Assembly: GCA_020161455.1 (NCBI GenBank)
Contig: JAIUNZ010000001.1
Location: forward strand, 558,001 to 622,000
DNA length: 64,000 bases
Reading direction: 5' to 3'
Origin: Bacteroidota bacterium
Lineage (GTDB): Bacteria; Bacteroidota; Bacteroidia; Flavobacteriales; Flavobacteriaceae
Shown here: in pieces, positions 45,312 through 55,029 of the stretch
Layout of the letters: every line of letters starts with the position of its first letter
Position numbering within the stretch: position 1 is the first letter of the stretch
Position numbers and translations under genes: made by a program
The notes under the pieces: generated by a model
Databases searched by the model: none
What the model saw: the letters and a program-made list of their open reading frames with translations, nothing else
Told to the model about the DNA's origin: nothing

Positions 45312-47129
45312 GTGAAAAGAAAACGAATTTTATCGTTATTTATTGTATTTCTTGGCATTTTTTTAAAAGGAAATGCACAAGATATTGAATTGTATCAACA
45401 ATTTAATGGTCGATATGATTTTACTTTTATTGGAAACACGATGAATACTGAAGCTAATGGTTTTTTTACGCCTTGTTATGCTTTGACCAGTTCTAGTGCC
45501 ACTTTAAATTTAAACGTTAATGATCAAATAGAAAAAGTGTTTCTATATTGGGCTGGTTCAGGAACTGGCGATTTTGATATTCAATTAAATGATGTTGACA
45601 TCAGTTCACAAATTGATTTTTCAGCTATTCAAAACTCTAGTTTGAATCATTTTTTTAGTGCATTTGCAGATGTTACACAACAAGTACTTACTACTGGAAA
45701 TGGCATTTATACAGTTTCAGAATTGGACATAAATCCTTTTATCGATTCGGATACATATTGTAATAATGCAACAAATTTTGCGGGTTGGGTAATGTTAATT
45801 GTTTATAAAAACACTACTTTACCCATCAATCAAATCAATGTTTATCACGGTTTACAAGCTTTGTCCGCAGCGGTAGTAAATGTTCAATCACAAATAACCA
45901 TTACACTTTCTGCACTAAATGTATTAGATAATAATGGTGCAAAATTAGGTTTTATTGCTTGGGAAGGTGATGAAAATATTGCCAATCAAGAATCGGTTTA
46001 TATTAATAATGATTTGCTTGCAAATCCACCATTGAATCCAGGAAATAATATTTTTAATGGTACCAACAGCATCACCCAATCATCCGATTTATATAATATG
46101 GATTTGGATATTTTTGATATTCAAGGAAACATTCAGGTTGGAGATCAAAGTCTCGATATTAGTTTAACTACAGCACAAGACTTTGTATTAATCAACACAT
46201 TGGTAACCAAACTAAACAACCAATTGCCCGATGCAACAATTGGTGTGGGTGCGGTTGAAAAAACATGTGATTCGAAAATTATTACGGTTGATTTTACAGT
46301 TTATAATTCAAATTCTACCAATGAATTGCCAGCAGGAACACCAATTGCCATTTATGCTAATGACGAATTTATAGAATTTTCAGAAACAATTCTACCTATT
46401 GAAATTGACGGAAGTTGGAGTAGTCAAATAACAATAACATTGCCCGAAGACATTCCTGATACGTTTACATTGCAATTTGTTGTAGATGATAGCGGTCAAG
46501 GAATAGGTCATGTAGCCGAATTGATTGAAACAAACAACTCTTTTTCAGTTGAAATGACATTAATCAAGACACCAACATTTAATGCTTTAGAACCCATTAC
46601 ATCATGCAATGAAGGTTTTACAAGTGGCACTTTTGATTTTTCTAATTATCAAGAATTAGTTAAATCCATTCCAAGTGGTGCAGTTCATTTTTATGAAACA
46701 TTCGAAAATGCAACTGATAATGTAAATCCAATTTTAACACCTTCTAATTATAGTGCAAATGCTACACCAAAAGAAATTTTTATTCGAATCGAAAATGAAA
46801 ATTGCTTCAGCATCACTTCATTTCTGTTGCTAACAAAAAATTGTCCGCCAACGGTTTACAATTATATTTCAGCTAATGATGACACTATAAACGATGTCTT
46901 CACTATTGAAGGTTTACGAAATATTTTTCTTGAATTTAAAATCGAAATTTACAATCGTTGGGGAAGATTGCTTTGGACAGGAAATCAAAATACCGAAGAT
47001 TGGAATGGTTATGTAAAAGACGGTATTAGTATAAAAAAAGCTACCGACGGCACCTATTTTTACTTAATTTTTCTAAATGACATCGACTATCCTCAACCTT
47101 TAACTGGTTTTTTATACATCAATCATTAA
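45312..47129 (+). CDS. T9SS type B sorted surface protein
   Basis: 605 aa with a GTG start at 45312 right before a signal peptide (ILSLFIVFLGIFLKGNAQ). The middle is beta-rich, with a CARDB-like segment near 310-420 (FTLQFVVDDSGQGIGHVAELIETNNSF). The C-terminus (about 515-605: PTVYNYISANDDTINDVFTIEG… IEIYNRWGRLLWTG… DGTYFYLIFL) is the gliding-motility CHU_C type B sorting domain. It is secreted by T9SS and probably attached to the surface. Ligand unknown. Confidence 0.88.
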   Translation: MKRKRILSLFIVFLGIFLKGNAQDIELYQQFNGRYDFTFIGNTMNTEANGFFTPCYALTSSSATLNLNVNDQIEKVFLYWAGSGTGDFDIQLNDVDISSQIDFSAIQNSSLNHFFSAFADVTQQVLTTGNGIYTVSELDINPFIDSDTYCNNATNFAGWVMLIVYKNTTLPINQINVYHGLQALSAAVVNVQSQITITLSALNVLDNNGAKLGFIAWEGDENIANQESVYINNDLLANPPLNPGNNIFNGTNSITQSSDLYNMDLDIFDIQGNIQVGDQSLDISLTTAQDFVLINTLVTKLNNQLPDATIGVGAVEKTCDSKIITVDFTVYNSNSTNELPAGTPIAIYANDEFIEFSETILPIEIDGSWSSQITITLPEDIPDTFTLQFVVDDSGQGIGHVAELIETNNSFSVEMTLIKTPTFNALEPITSCNEGFTSGTFDFSNYQELVKSIPSGAVHFYETFENATDNVNPILTPSNYSANATPKEIFIRIENENCFSITSFLLLTKNCPPTVYNYISANDDTINDVFTIEGLRNIFLEFKIEIYNRWGRLLWTGNQNTEDWNGYVKDGISIKKATDGTYFYLIFLNDIDYPQPLTGFLYINH

Positions 47130-47161
47130 AATAATTTAACTTTGAGGTCTTAATTTTCAGA

Positions 47162-47971
47162 ATGAAACAAATCACTTCTTCCCAAAATCCGTTTATAAAA
47201 TCATTGATTTTATTGCAAGAAAAAGCTAAAGCTCGAAAACAATCGGGCATGTTTTTAATTGAAGGAATTCGTGAAATTGAATTGGCAATTAAAGGCGATT
47301 ATACATTGATTACTGTTTTATTCGTTCCAGAACTTTTAGCTGAAAAAAAAAAAAATGCCGTCATCCTTAGCGCAATCGAAGGAAAATCAGCAGAAATAAT
47401 TGAAATCTCAAAAGAAGTATATCACAAATTAGCATATCGAGACACTACTGAAGGAATTATTGCCGTTGCAAAAACAAAACAAAACGTACTTTCAGAATTA
47501 ATACTTCCAGAAAACCCACTGATTTTAGTATTGGAAAGCATTGAAAAACCAGGAAATATTGGTGCCATGTTACGCACTTGCGATGCTGCAAAAGTTGACG
47601 CCATTTTAATTGCTGACATCAAAACCGATTTATACAATCCAAATATTGTTCGGTCAAGCGTGGGCTGTTTATTTACCAATCAAATTGCAACGGGTACAAC
47701 TGATGAAATAATTACTTATTTACAGCAAAACAAAATTAATTTCTTTAGTGCAACGCTCCAAAATTCAACCTCATATCACACTCAAGATTTCACCAAACCA
47801 ACAGCATTAGTAGTGGGTACAGAAGCAACAGGATTAACAAAAGCTTGGCGAGAAAAAGCAACACAAAACATCATCATTCCGATGCAAGGTGAAATTGACA
47901 GCATGAATGTTTCAGTGGCAGCAGCCATTTTATTATTTGAAGCCAAAAGACAAAGAGGGTTTAATTTGTAA
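47162..47971 (+). CDS. SpoU/TrmH family RNA methyltransferase
   Basis: 269 aa. N-terminal substrate-binding segment (SSQNPFIKSLILLQEKAKARKQSGMFLIEGIREIELA) and the SPOUT knot: ESIEKPGNIGAMLRTCDAAKVDAILIA (motif 1), VVGTEATGLTKAW (motif 2) and IIPMQGEIDSMNVSVAAAILLFEAKRQ (motif 3). It methylates ribose 2'-O of rRNA or tRNA; target cannot be named. Probable -7 box TAACTTTG at 47137-47144 just ahead. Confidence 0.92.
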   Translation: MKQITSSQNPFIKSLILLQEKAKARKQSGMFLIEGIREIELAIKGDYTLITVLFVPELLAEKKKNAVILSAIEGKSAEIIEISKEVYHKLAYRDTTEGIIAVAKTKQNVLSELILPENPLILVLESIEKPGNIGAMLRTCDAAKVDAILIADIKTDLYNPNIVRSSVGCLFTNQIATGTTDEIITYLQQNKINFFSATLQNSTSYHTQDFTKPTALVVGTEATGLTKAWREKATQNIIIPMQGEIDSMNVSVAAAILLFEAKRQRGFNL

Positions 47972-48019
47972 TTTTGGCAATTAGACTTTAAAGATTAGAG
48001 AATTATATACATTTATCAA

Positions 48020-49564
48020 ATGAAAAAAATAACACTTTTAGTTTCCGTATTATTACTGTCTTTTAACATTATTTCTTCTCAAATTCAAGAGAAAGAATTA
48101 GACGAATTGGTGCAAAATACCATGAAAACGTTCAATGTTCCGGGTATTGCCGTAGGAATCATTAAAGATGGAAAACTAGTTTTAGCAAAAGGTTATGGCG
48201 TTTCCAATATAAAAACTCAACAAAAAGTGGATGCCAATACGTTGTTCGGAATTGCTTCAAACAGTAAAGCTTTTACAGCATCAGCTTTAGCAATTTTGGT
48301 TGATGAAGGCAAAATAAACTGGGACGATAAAGTCAAAAAATACTTGCCCGATTTTAAAATGTATAACGATTATGTAACCAATGAATTTACTATTCGTGAT
48401 CTATTAACGCACAGAAGTGGTTTAGGTCTTGGGGCTGGCGACTTAATGATTTGGCCAGATGGTCACGACTTCACACCGAAAGACATCGTTAAAAACATCC
48501 AATACCTTAAACCCATTTCTGGTTTCCGTGCTAAATATGATTACGACAACTTATTATATGTAATCGCAGGTGAAGTAATTGCTAAAATTTCAGGTAAATC
48601 ATGGAATGATTTTATTGAAGAACGTTTGATGCAACCTTTAGAAATGAACCATAGCGCTTCGTCTTGGAATAGATTAAAAGACACCACTAACGTAATCGTT
48701 CCGCATGTTCCGACAAATGGCAAGTTAGAAATCGTTCCTCGTTATACCAATTCAATTTTTGATGCCGCAGCTGGATTATATACATCTGTAAACGATTTAA
48801 GCCATTGGTTAATTGCCCAAATGAACGATGCAAACTACAACGGAAAACAATTATTTAACAAAAATCAACACGACGAAACTTGGAAATCACAAACCATTTT
48901 ACCCATACGAAACTCTTATCCCTATTCAACTCATTTTAGTTCTTATGGTTTAGGTTGGAAATTAACCGATATTAACGGACATTTAGAAGTATCTCACACT
49001 GGCGGATTAGACGGAATCGTTACGCAAAGCATCATGTATCCAAAAGAAAAATTAGGCATCATTATATTGACCAACCAACAAAGTGGTACCGCTTTCAACG
49101 TGATATCAAACACCATCAAAGACAGCTATCTGGGTTTTCCTAAGTTTGACCATCTTGCCTACTTGAGTAAAGAACGTGCCTCTAAAGAAGACGATGCCGA
49201 TAAAATTACTAACGAAGTTTGGGCTAAAGTAAACCAAAACTTGAAAGACAAATCTATTAAAATAGAGACCAAAAAATATGTTGGAACTTATAAAGATAAT
49301 TGGTTTGGAGAAGTTACCATTTCGGAGAAAAAAGGAAAACTATATTTTGCTTCCAAACGTTCAAAACGATTAGTAGGCGAAATATTTTTCTACAACAATC
49401 AAAACTTTGTTGTGAAATGGAATGTACGCAGCTTCAACGCTGATGCACATGTCTTTTTTGATTTGGATGCTGATGGTAACGCAAAAGGATTTACCATGCA
49501 TGCCATCTCGCCATTAACCGACTTTAGCTACGATTTTCAAGACTTAAGCTTCATCAAAATATAA
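48020..49564 (+). CDS. Serine hydrolase, beta-lactamase class C family
   Basis: 514 aa. Signal peptide of about 20 residues, then a beta-lactamase/transpeptidase fold: SNSK (S80 nucleophile, K83), a YDYDN motif (about residue 173-177) and VSHTGG as the KTG-equivalent. A C-terminal DUF3471-type beta domain (about 400-514: YVGTYKDNWFGEVTISEKKGKLYF) follows. Periplasmic esterase or peptidase of unknown substrate; not evidence for drug resistance. Confidence 0.9.
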   Translation: MKKITLLVSVLLLSFNIISSQIQEKELDELVQNTMKTFNVPGIAVGIIKDGKLVLAKGYGVSNIKTQQKVDANTLFGIASNSKAFTASALAILVDEGKINWDDKVKKYLPDFKMYNDYVTNEFTIRDLLTHRSGLGLGAGDLMIWPDGHDFTPKDIVKNIQYLKPISGFRAKYDYDNLLYVIAGEVIAKISGKSWNDFIEERLMQPLEMNHSASSWNRLKDTTNVIVPHVPTNGKLEIVPRYTNSIFDAAAGLYTSVNDLSHWLIAQMNDANYNGKQLFNKNQHDETWKSQTILPIRNSYPYSTHFSSYGLGWKLTDINGHLEVSHTGGLDGIVTQSIMYPKEKLGIIILTNQQSGTAFNVISNTIKDSYLGFPKFDHLAYLSKERASKEDDADKITNEVWAKVNQNLKDKSIKIETKKYVGTYKDNWFGEVTISEKKGKLYFASKRSKRLVGEIFFYNNQNFVVKWNVRSFNADAHVFFDLDADGNAKGFTMHAISPLTDFSYDFQDLSFIKI

Positions 49565-49627
49565 TTCAGAGTGCCTATTGTGCATTTCAATACTTATGCT
49601 TAACTTTAGTAATTCATTTGAATACGT

Positions 49628-51847
49628 ATGACTGAAATTGATATCGAAGAAGAAAACAAAGCCATTGCCCGAGAATACAAAGAATTACTCCGAATAAGCT
49701 ACCAAACCCTTTCTACAGAAGACAAAAAGCTGATTCGTAAAGCATTTGACGTGGCGGTTGATGCCCACAAAGACCAAAGACGAAAATCGGGTGAAGCTTA
49801 TATCTTTCACCCTATTGGTGTTGCAAAAATAGTTGCTTCCGAAATTGGTCTCGGCGCCTCTAGTATTGCTGCTGCCTTGATGCACGACGTTGTTGAAGAC
49901 ACCGATGTTACGGTAGAAGAGATTGAAAAAATGTTCAATCCGAAAATTGCTCATTTAGTCGAAGGATTGACCAAAATCGCTCAGGTTAAAAAAGACATGA
50001 ACATCTCTATGCAAGCCGAAAACTTCCGCAAGATGCTTTTGACCTTGAACGACGACGTTCGCGTCATCTTAATCAAGATTGCAGACCGACTACACAACAT
50101 GCAAACCATGGATTCGATGCCCGACTATAAGCAAGTCAAAATTGCATCCGAAACCTTATACATCTACGCGCCGCTTGCACACCGACTAGGCTTGTATAAC
50201 ATCAAAACAAAGCTAGAAGATTTAGGTTTAAAATATACCGAACCCGAAGTTTTCAACGATATTGTAAGCAAGATAAAAGAAACTAAGGAAGAACAAGACG
50301 AATACATCAAATTAGTATCCGACGTTTTAAAAAAATCATTGGACGAAGAAGGTGTACAATATACCATCAAAGGAAGACCCAAATCCATCTATTCCATACG
50401 CCGTAAAATGGCTGCCCAAAACGTGACTTTTGACGAAGTATATGATAAATTTGCGCTCCGAATCATCTATAAATCCAATTTACACGACGAAAAATTCATT
50501 GCCTGGAAAATATATTCTGTTGTAACCGATCATTATCGTCCGTCACCTAGTAGATTGCGCGATTGGATTTCTTCTCCAAAATCTACAGGCTACGAAGCAC
50601 TTCACATCACCGTGATGGGACCAAAAGGTCGCTGGGTAGAAATTCAAGTGCGCAGCGAACGCATGGACGAAATTGCCGAAAAAGGTTATGCCGCTCACTA
50701 TAAATACAAAAATGGTGCTACCGAAGAAAGCGGACTCGACACTTGGCTCAACTTATTAAAAGAAGCACTCGAAAGTTCAGAAACCAATGCCGTTGATTTT
50801 GTAGAAGACTTCAAGATGAACTTGTATGCCAAAGAAATCTTCGTTTTTACACCCAAAGGAGAAATAAAATCCTTGCCCAAAGGTGCCACTTCACTCGATT
50901 TTGCTTTTAGCATTCACTCCGAAATTGGCATAAAAACCCGCGGAACCAAAGTAAACGGCAAGCTCGTGCCTTTAAACTACGAATTAAAGAGCGGAGACCA
51001 AATTGAAATCATCACATCGGTCAACCAAAAGCCGTCTATCAACTGGTTAGACTACGTAACCACGTCGAGAGCCAAGAACAAGATTAGAAACGTTCTGAAT
51101 GAAAACACCAAAAAGACCGCTGAAGAAGGAAGAGAAATCCTTACCCGAAAATTAAAGCATTTAAAAATCACTTTAAACGAAGGAGTCATCAACGAATTGG
51201 TAAATTTCTTCAAATTAAAGACGAGTTTAGACCTATTTTATCGCGTAGGCATTGGCTCTATCGACAATCAGCAACTAAAAGACTTCGCCGCACAAAAAAG
51301 CAACGCGTTTATCAATTTCTTCAAAACAAAAATGAAGCGTACTCCGTCGAATAATCCGGATGACATCAATCGACAAGAGCTTAGCAACAACTACGACATG
51401 CTTGTATTTGGCGCAGAAAACGATAAACTCGACTACAAGCTTTCCAACTGCTGCAACCCTATTCCTGGAGACGACGTTTTTGGCTTTATCACCATCAATG
51501 AAGGCATCAAAGTACACAAAAGAGACTGCCCAAACGCAATAGCCATGCAATCCAACTATGCTTATAGAATCATGCAAGCGAAATGGATAGACTCTAGCCA
51601 ACAAGAATTTAAAGCAACACTGAAAATTACCGGAATGGACACGCTAGGACTAACCAACGAGCTGACTAAAGTGATATCCAACAACATGCATGTCAACATA
51701 CAAAGTATATCACTGAGCGGAGAAGCCGGATTGTTTAAAGGTCAAGTGGCGGTTATTGTACAAAACAACAGCATCCTCAAAAAACTCATCGACAACATTA
51801 AAAAAATTGACGGAGTAGATAAAGTAACCCGCGTTTATACCAACTAA
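49628..51847 (+). CDS. RelA/SpoT homologue (ppGpp synthetase/hydrolase)
   Basis: 739 aa bifunctional RSH. HD hydrolase domain with HDVVEDTD (about 80-87) and RLHNMQTM, synthetase domain (about 250-370: GRPKSIYSIRRKM, DKFALRIIY, GYEALHITVMGPKGRWVEIQVRSERM), TGS domain (VFTPKGEIKSLPKGATSLDFAFSIHSEIG), zinc-finger/helical part (YKLSNCCNPIPGDDVFGFI) and C-terminal ACT domain. Makes and breaks ppGpp in the stringent response. Followed by fur and purA, a common Flavobacteriaceae order. Confidence 0.95.
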   Translation: MTEIDIEEENKAIAREYKELLRISYQTLSTEDKKLIRKAFDVAVDAHKDQRRKSGEAYIFHPIGVAKIVASEIGLGASSIAAALMHDVVEDTDVTVEEIEKMFNPKIAHLVEGLTKIAQVKKDMNISMQAENFRKMLLTLNDDVRVILIKIADRLHNMQTMDSMPDYKQVKIASETLYIYAPLAHRLGLYNIKTKLEDLGLKYTEPEVFNDIVSKIKETKEEQDEYIKLVSDVLKKSLDEEGVQYTIKGRPKSIYSIRRKMAAQNVTFDEVYDKFALRIIYKSNLHDEKFIAWKIYSVVTDHYRPSPSRLRDWISSPKSTGYEALHITVMGPKGRWVEIQVRSERMDEIAEKGYAAHYKYKNGATEESGLDTWLNLLKEALESSETNAVDFVEDFKMNLYAKEIFVFTPKGEIKSLPKGATSLDFAFSIHSEIGIKTRGTKVNGKLVPLNYELKSGDQIEIITSVNQKPSINWLDYVTTSRAKNKIRNVLNENTKKTAEEGREILTRKLKHLKITLNEGVINELVNFFKLKTSLDLFYRVGIGSIDNQQLKDFAAQKSNAFINFFKTKMKRTPSNNPDDINRQELSNNYDMLVFGAENDKLDYKLSNCCNPIPGDDVFGFITINEGIKVHKRDCPNAIAMQSNYAYRIMQAKWIDSSQQEFKATLKITGMDTLGLTNELTKVISNNMHVNIQSISLSGEAGLFKGQVAVIVQNNSILKKLIDNIKKIDGVDKVTRVYTN

Positions 51848-51927
51848 GCGTTCATTATCAACAATTCGTTCAAAACTTTAGAGCTTGAAACTTTCTTAAT
51901 TTTAATTGAATAACTTACCTTTGCCTT

Positions 51928-52383
51928 ATGACACTTATAGCATCAGACAATAGCACAAATCAAGAGACCGTAAAGGCTGTTTTTATTGCCTATCTTGAAA
52001 ACAAAGGACACCGAAAAACTCCCGAACGCTATGCCATCCTTCAAGAGATTTACGACAGCGAAGAGCATTTTGACATTGAGCAGCTGTATATCAAAATGAA
52101 GAATAAAAACTACCGCGTTTCTCGTGCTACGTTATACAATACCATCGAATTATTGCTCGATTGTGGGTTGGTGCGCAAACATCAGTTTGGACAAAACCAA
52201 GCGCACTATGAAAAATCGTATTTTGACAAACAACACGACCATATTATCATGACGGACACCGGCGAAGTGATTGAGTTTTGCGACCCAAGGATTCAAACGA
52301 TAAAAAAAACCATAGAAGAGATCTTTGGTATCGATATTCACAACCATTCACTCTATTTTTATGGAACCAAAAAACCCGAATAA
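51928..52383 (+). CDS. Fur family transcriptional regulator
   Basis: 151 aa. N-terminal winged helix ([50 protein letters not shown]) and dimerisation domain with [17 protein letters not shown] metal ligands. The second C-terminal CxxC of many Fur proteins is not present. It represses metal or oxidative stress genes; metal (iron, zinc or manganese) cannot be assigned. A -7-like TACCTTTG (51916-51923) ends only 4 bp before the start codon, suggesting a very short or no leader, or a promoter elsewhere. Confidence 0.9.
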   Translation: MTLIASDNSTNQETVKAVFIAYLENKGHRKTPERYAILQEIYDSEEHFDIEQLYIKMKNKNYRVSRATLYNTIELLLDCGLVRKHQFGQNQAHYEKSYFDKQHDHIIMTDTGEVIEFCDPRIQTIKKTIEEIFGIDIHNHSLYFYGTKKPE

Positions 52384-52606
52384 TACACCACTAACCAGTA
52401 AACAATACTTTGTAAAAACCTTTGTATTCGTTTTCGTTTTCTATATTGTTTACAAAGCCGTCTATCAAGCCATGTCGGGCATAGATACCATAACTGTTGA
52501 CTTTATCGTCAAAACATTAGGACTAGGATTTGTCATTGCCGCCATTCTTGGAGGCATCAATTACTTCGTAAAACTTGATTTCTTTACGAAAAAAACAAAA
52601 AAATAA
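52361..52606 (+). CDS. Small membrane protein
   Basis: 81 aa from the ATG at 52361 ([13 protein letters not shown]), overlapping the end of fur by 23 bp; an earlier ATG at 52325 is within fur. Two hydrophobic segments ([21 protein letters not shown] and [18 protein letters not shown]) suggest two TM helices. Translationally linked to fur and placed before purA. Function unknown. Confidence 0.7.
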   Translation: MEPKNPNNTPLTSKQYFVKTFVFVFVFYIVYKAVYQAMSGIDTITVDFIVKTLGLGFVIAAILGGINYFVKLDFFTKKTKK

Positions 52607-52639
52607 CTACACAACACATACATCAAACAACAACACACA

Positions 52640-53911
52640 ATGACAGTAGATTTATTACTAGGATTACAATGGGGAGACGAAGGAAAAGGTAAAATCGTTG
52701 ACGTATTAACCTCGAAATACGACATCATCGCGCGCTTTCAAGGCGGACCAAACGCAGGACATACCCTAGAATTTGACGGCATCAAACACGTATTGCGCAC
52801 CATTCCGTCGGGAATATTTCATAGCAACAACGTAAACGTAATTGGAAACGGTGTCGTAATAGACCCAGTGGTTTTTAAAGGCGAAATTGATGGCTTAGAA
52901 AAATTTAACCTCAATTTGAAATCGAAATTATTCATTTCGAGAAAAGCTCACCTCATTTTACCTACGCACAGATTGCTTGATGCAGCATCAGAAGCCGCCA
53001 AAGGCAAAGCCAAAATTGGTTCAACCTTGAAAGGTATTGGACCAACCTATATGGACAAAACCGGAAGAAACGGACTAAGAGTGGGCGATATAGAACTAGC
53101 CGATTTTAAAGAAAGATACCGCGCATTGGCCGACAAACATGAAGCCATGATTGCGTTTTACAACGTTGACATTCAATACAACCTAGAAGAATTAGAGAAA
53201 GAATTCTTTGAAGCCATCAAAGATTTGCAAAAACTACAATTTATAGACAGCGAAGAATACTTAGCACAAGCCCAAAAAGGCGGAAAATCTATTTTGTGCG
53301 AAGGCGCTCAAGGTTCGTTGCTCGATGTTGATTTTGGAACCTATCCGTTTGTAACCTCCTCCAACACCACTGCTGCCGGAGCTTGCACCGGACTAGGGAT
53401 TGCCCCAAACAAGATTAAAGAAGTATTCGGAATCTTCAAAGCCTATACCACACGCGTAGGTTCGGGACCGTTTCCTACCGAAGATTTTGGTAATGATGGC
53501 GACATCATGGCGCAAGTAGGCAACGAATTTGGCTCAGTAACCGGAAGAAAACGTAGATGTGGCTGGTTAGACCTGGTTGCTCTAAAATATGCCATCCAAG
53601 TAAATGGTGTAACCCAATTAATGATGATGAAAGGCGACGTACTATCGGGGTTTGACACGCTAAAAGTGTGTACTGCCTACAACTATAATGGTGAAGTTAT
53701 CCATCACCTACCTTATAATATAGAAGAAGAAAACGTAACCCCGATATATACCGAAATCAAAGGTTGGAAAGCCGATTTGACCGGGATGACTACCTATGAC
53801 CAACTGCCAAAAGAATTAAAAGACTACATCAGCATGATTGAAGCCGCCGTAGAAGTGCCAATCAGCATCGTATCGGTTGGTCCTGACAGGAAACAAACTA
53901 TTACAAGGTAA
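52640..53911 (+). CDS. purA: Adenylosuccinate synthase
   Basis: 423 aa. N-terminal P-loop QWGDEGKGK (about 10-18), GPNAGHT, SSNTTAAGACTGLGIAP, the FTSSN-like loop and KFxxRVGxGPFPTE (TRVGSGPFPTE). Joins aspartate and IMP using GTP to form adenylosuccinate in AMP synthesis. Last gene of the RSH-fur-purA run. Confidence 0.97.
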   Translation: MTVDLLLGLQWGDEGKGKIVDVLTSKYDIIARFQGGPNAGHTLEFDGIKHVLRTIPSGIFHSNNVNVIGNGVVIDPVVFKGEIDGLEKFNLNLKSKLFISRKAHLILPTHRLLDAASEAAKGKAKIGSTLKGIGPTYMDKTGRNGLRVGDIELADFKERYRALADKHEAMIAFYNVDIQYNLEELEKEFFEAIKDLQKLQFIDSEEYLAQAQKGGKSILCEGAQGSLLDVDFGTYPFVTSSNTTAAGACTGLGIAPNKIKEVFGIFKAYTTRVGSGPFPTEDFGNDGDIMAQVGNEFGSVTGRKRRCGWLDLVALKYAIQVNGVTQLMMMKGDVLSGFDTLKVCTAYNYNGEVIHHLPYNIEEENVTPIYTEIKGWKADLTGMTTYDQLPKELKDYISMIEAAVEVPISIVSVGPDRKQTITR

Positions 53912-53964
53912 AAAGAAACTAGATCAAACTTAATAATTATGTAAATTAAAATAGAAAAATATTT

Positions 53965-54167
53965 ATGTACTATATCCAGATGAACTATAAGGCATAGAAA
54001 GAACTCTTTTAATGTCTGAAGATGGAGTGCTATTAAACATAACTATCGACGGTAGCTCTGGAAATCCTAACGCATGTATTACACTTAATAAATCTCAAGT
54101 TAAACTATTAAGTGATTGTCTTAAAATTTATATAGACAATAATCTCATTGAAGAGGATTTAGATTAA
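53965..54167 (+). pseudogene. Small protein gene with an apparent frameshift
   Basis: ATG at 53965 gives MYYIQMNYKA then stops; one base out of register, GIERTLLMSEDGVLLNITIDG continues to TAA at 54167. The second part alone can start at ATG 54012 and encode 51 aa (…NACITLNKSQVKLLSDCLKIYI). Joined, the product would be about 67 aa. No family recognised. It may be a decayed gene or a real 51-aa ORF. Confidence 0.4.
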
Positions 54168-54283
54168 ATTTTTAATTTTACAAATTATACTTAAGTTTAA
54201 AATAAAAAAAATTTGCTCTAACATTCTAAACCCAAATTTTAACCTTCAAAAACGGGAAATACTATTTCAATTAAACAAATACA

Positions 54284-54313
54284 AACGGCTTCCACTAGTA
54301 TAGGGAAGCCGTT
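54284..54313 (-). terminator. Terminator hairpin of the 227-aa gene
   Basis: Ten-bp stem aacggcttcc / ggaagccgtt with a 10-nt loop and a T-rich tail on the minus strand. Confidence 0.6.
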
Positions 54314-54345
54314 ACCGGTTTAATTAATAATGAAAAAAAAGAGAA

Positions 54346-55029
54346 TTATCCTGTTACTGGTATTGTTACTATATCACTCCAGTCGCCAACATTACCTTCT
54401 CTAAGAAAATACATGGCTCTGTAGCGCCACAAAGCACTTTGTCCTTGCGGTGGCAACGCCGAATTGTCTGTGTAATTAGGATGAATACTTTTATCTAACA
54501 CCGTAAAACCATTGCCAGTATCTTTTTCAATCACAATACCTTCATGATTATACTTTTTCCACTCAATGATTACTTTTCCACCACTCATGGTAGCTTTAAG
54601 TATCGGCTGTACATCTTCTGTTGCCGCTCGTTGTTGTTCTGAACCTTCAATTCCTAAATTCTCACCAATTGCTGTAGTATAATTTTGGTGAGCTTTAATT
54701 CGTTTTGCCAACATGGCAAATCTACCTTGAATATTTGGCGGGACTAATCCTGGCATCGACTCAAAAACAGGAGGATTTGGAACGGTGTTCTCCACCACAT
54801 TCCCCTCACCTACACGAGCAATTCTTTTAAAGTTAAACCAATTCTGCTTATACGTTTCCACCTTTGGAAGGTTGTTAACCACCCAATTAAAAAATACTGC
54901 ATCCTTCTCTGCTTGTGTCACCTCTTCTGGTGTGAGGTTAAACAAAGTAGCATAATCACCAATTTTTGATGAAAAGTTGCCCAACTGTAGTGCAAACTGC
55001 TCATCATTCCGTTTAATGAAATAATCCAT
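54346..55029 (-). CDS. Hypothetical protein with fibronectin-like tail
   Basis: 227 aa, no signal peptide. Residues about 1-135 are helical (FALQLGNFSSKIGDYATLFNLTPEEVTQAEKDAVFFNWVVNN), the rest is beta-rich (GGKVIIEWKKYNHEGIVIEKDTGNGFTVLDKS… SALWRYRAMYFLREGNVGDWSDIVTIPV), like a single fibronectin type III-like domain. Family not recognised; similar proteins occur in Bacteroidota. Alone on its strand between two repeat-bearing intergenic regions. Confidence 0.65.
   Translation of the reverse strand: MDYFIKRNDEQFALQLGNFSSKIGDYATLFNLTPEEVTQAEKDAVFFNWVVNNLPKVETYKQNWFNFKRIARVGEGNVVENTVPNPPVFESMPGLVPPNIQGRFAMLAKRIKAHQNYTTAIGENLGIEGSEQQRAATEDVQPILKATMSGGKVIIEWKKYNHEGIVIEKDTGNGFTVLDKSIHPNYTDNSALPPQGQSALWRYRAMYFLREGNVGDWSDIVTIPVTG

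Larger units (their letters stand above)
53912..54345. other. Region between purA and the hypothetical protein gene
   Basis: Contains a frameshifted small ORF (53965-54167) and a terminator hairpin (54284-54313). Nothing else supported. Confidence 0.55.
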
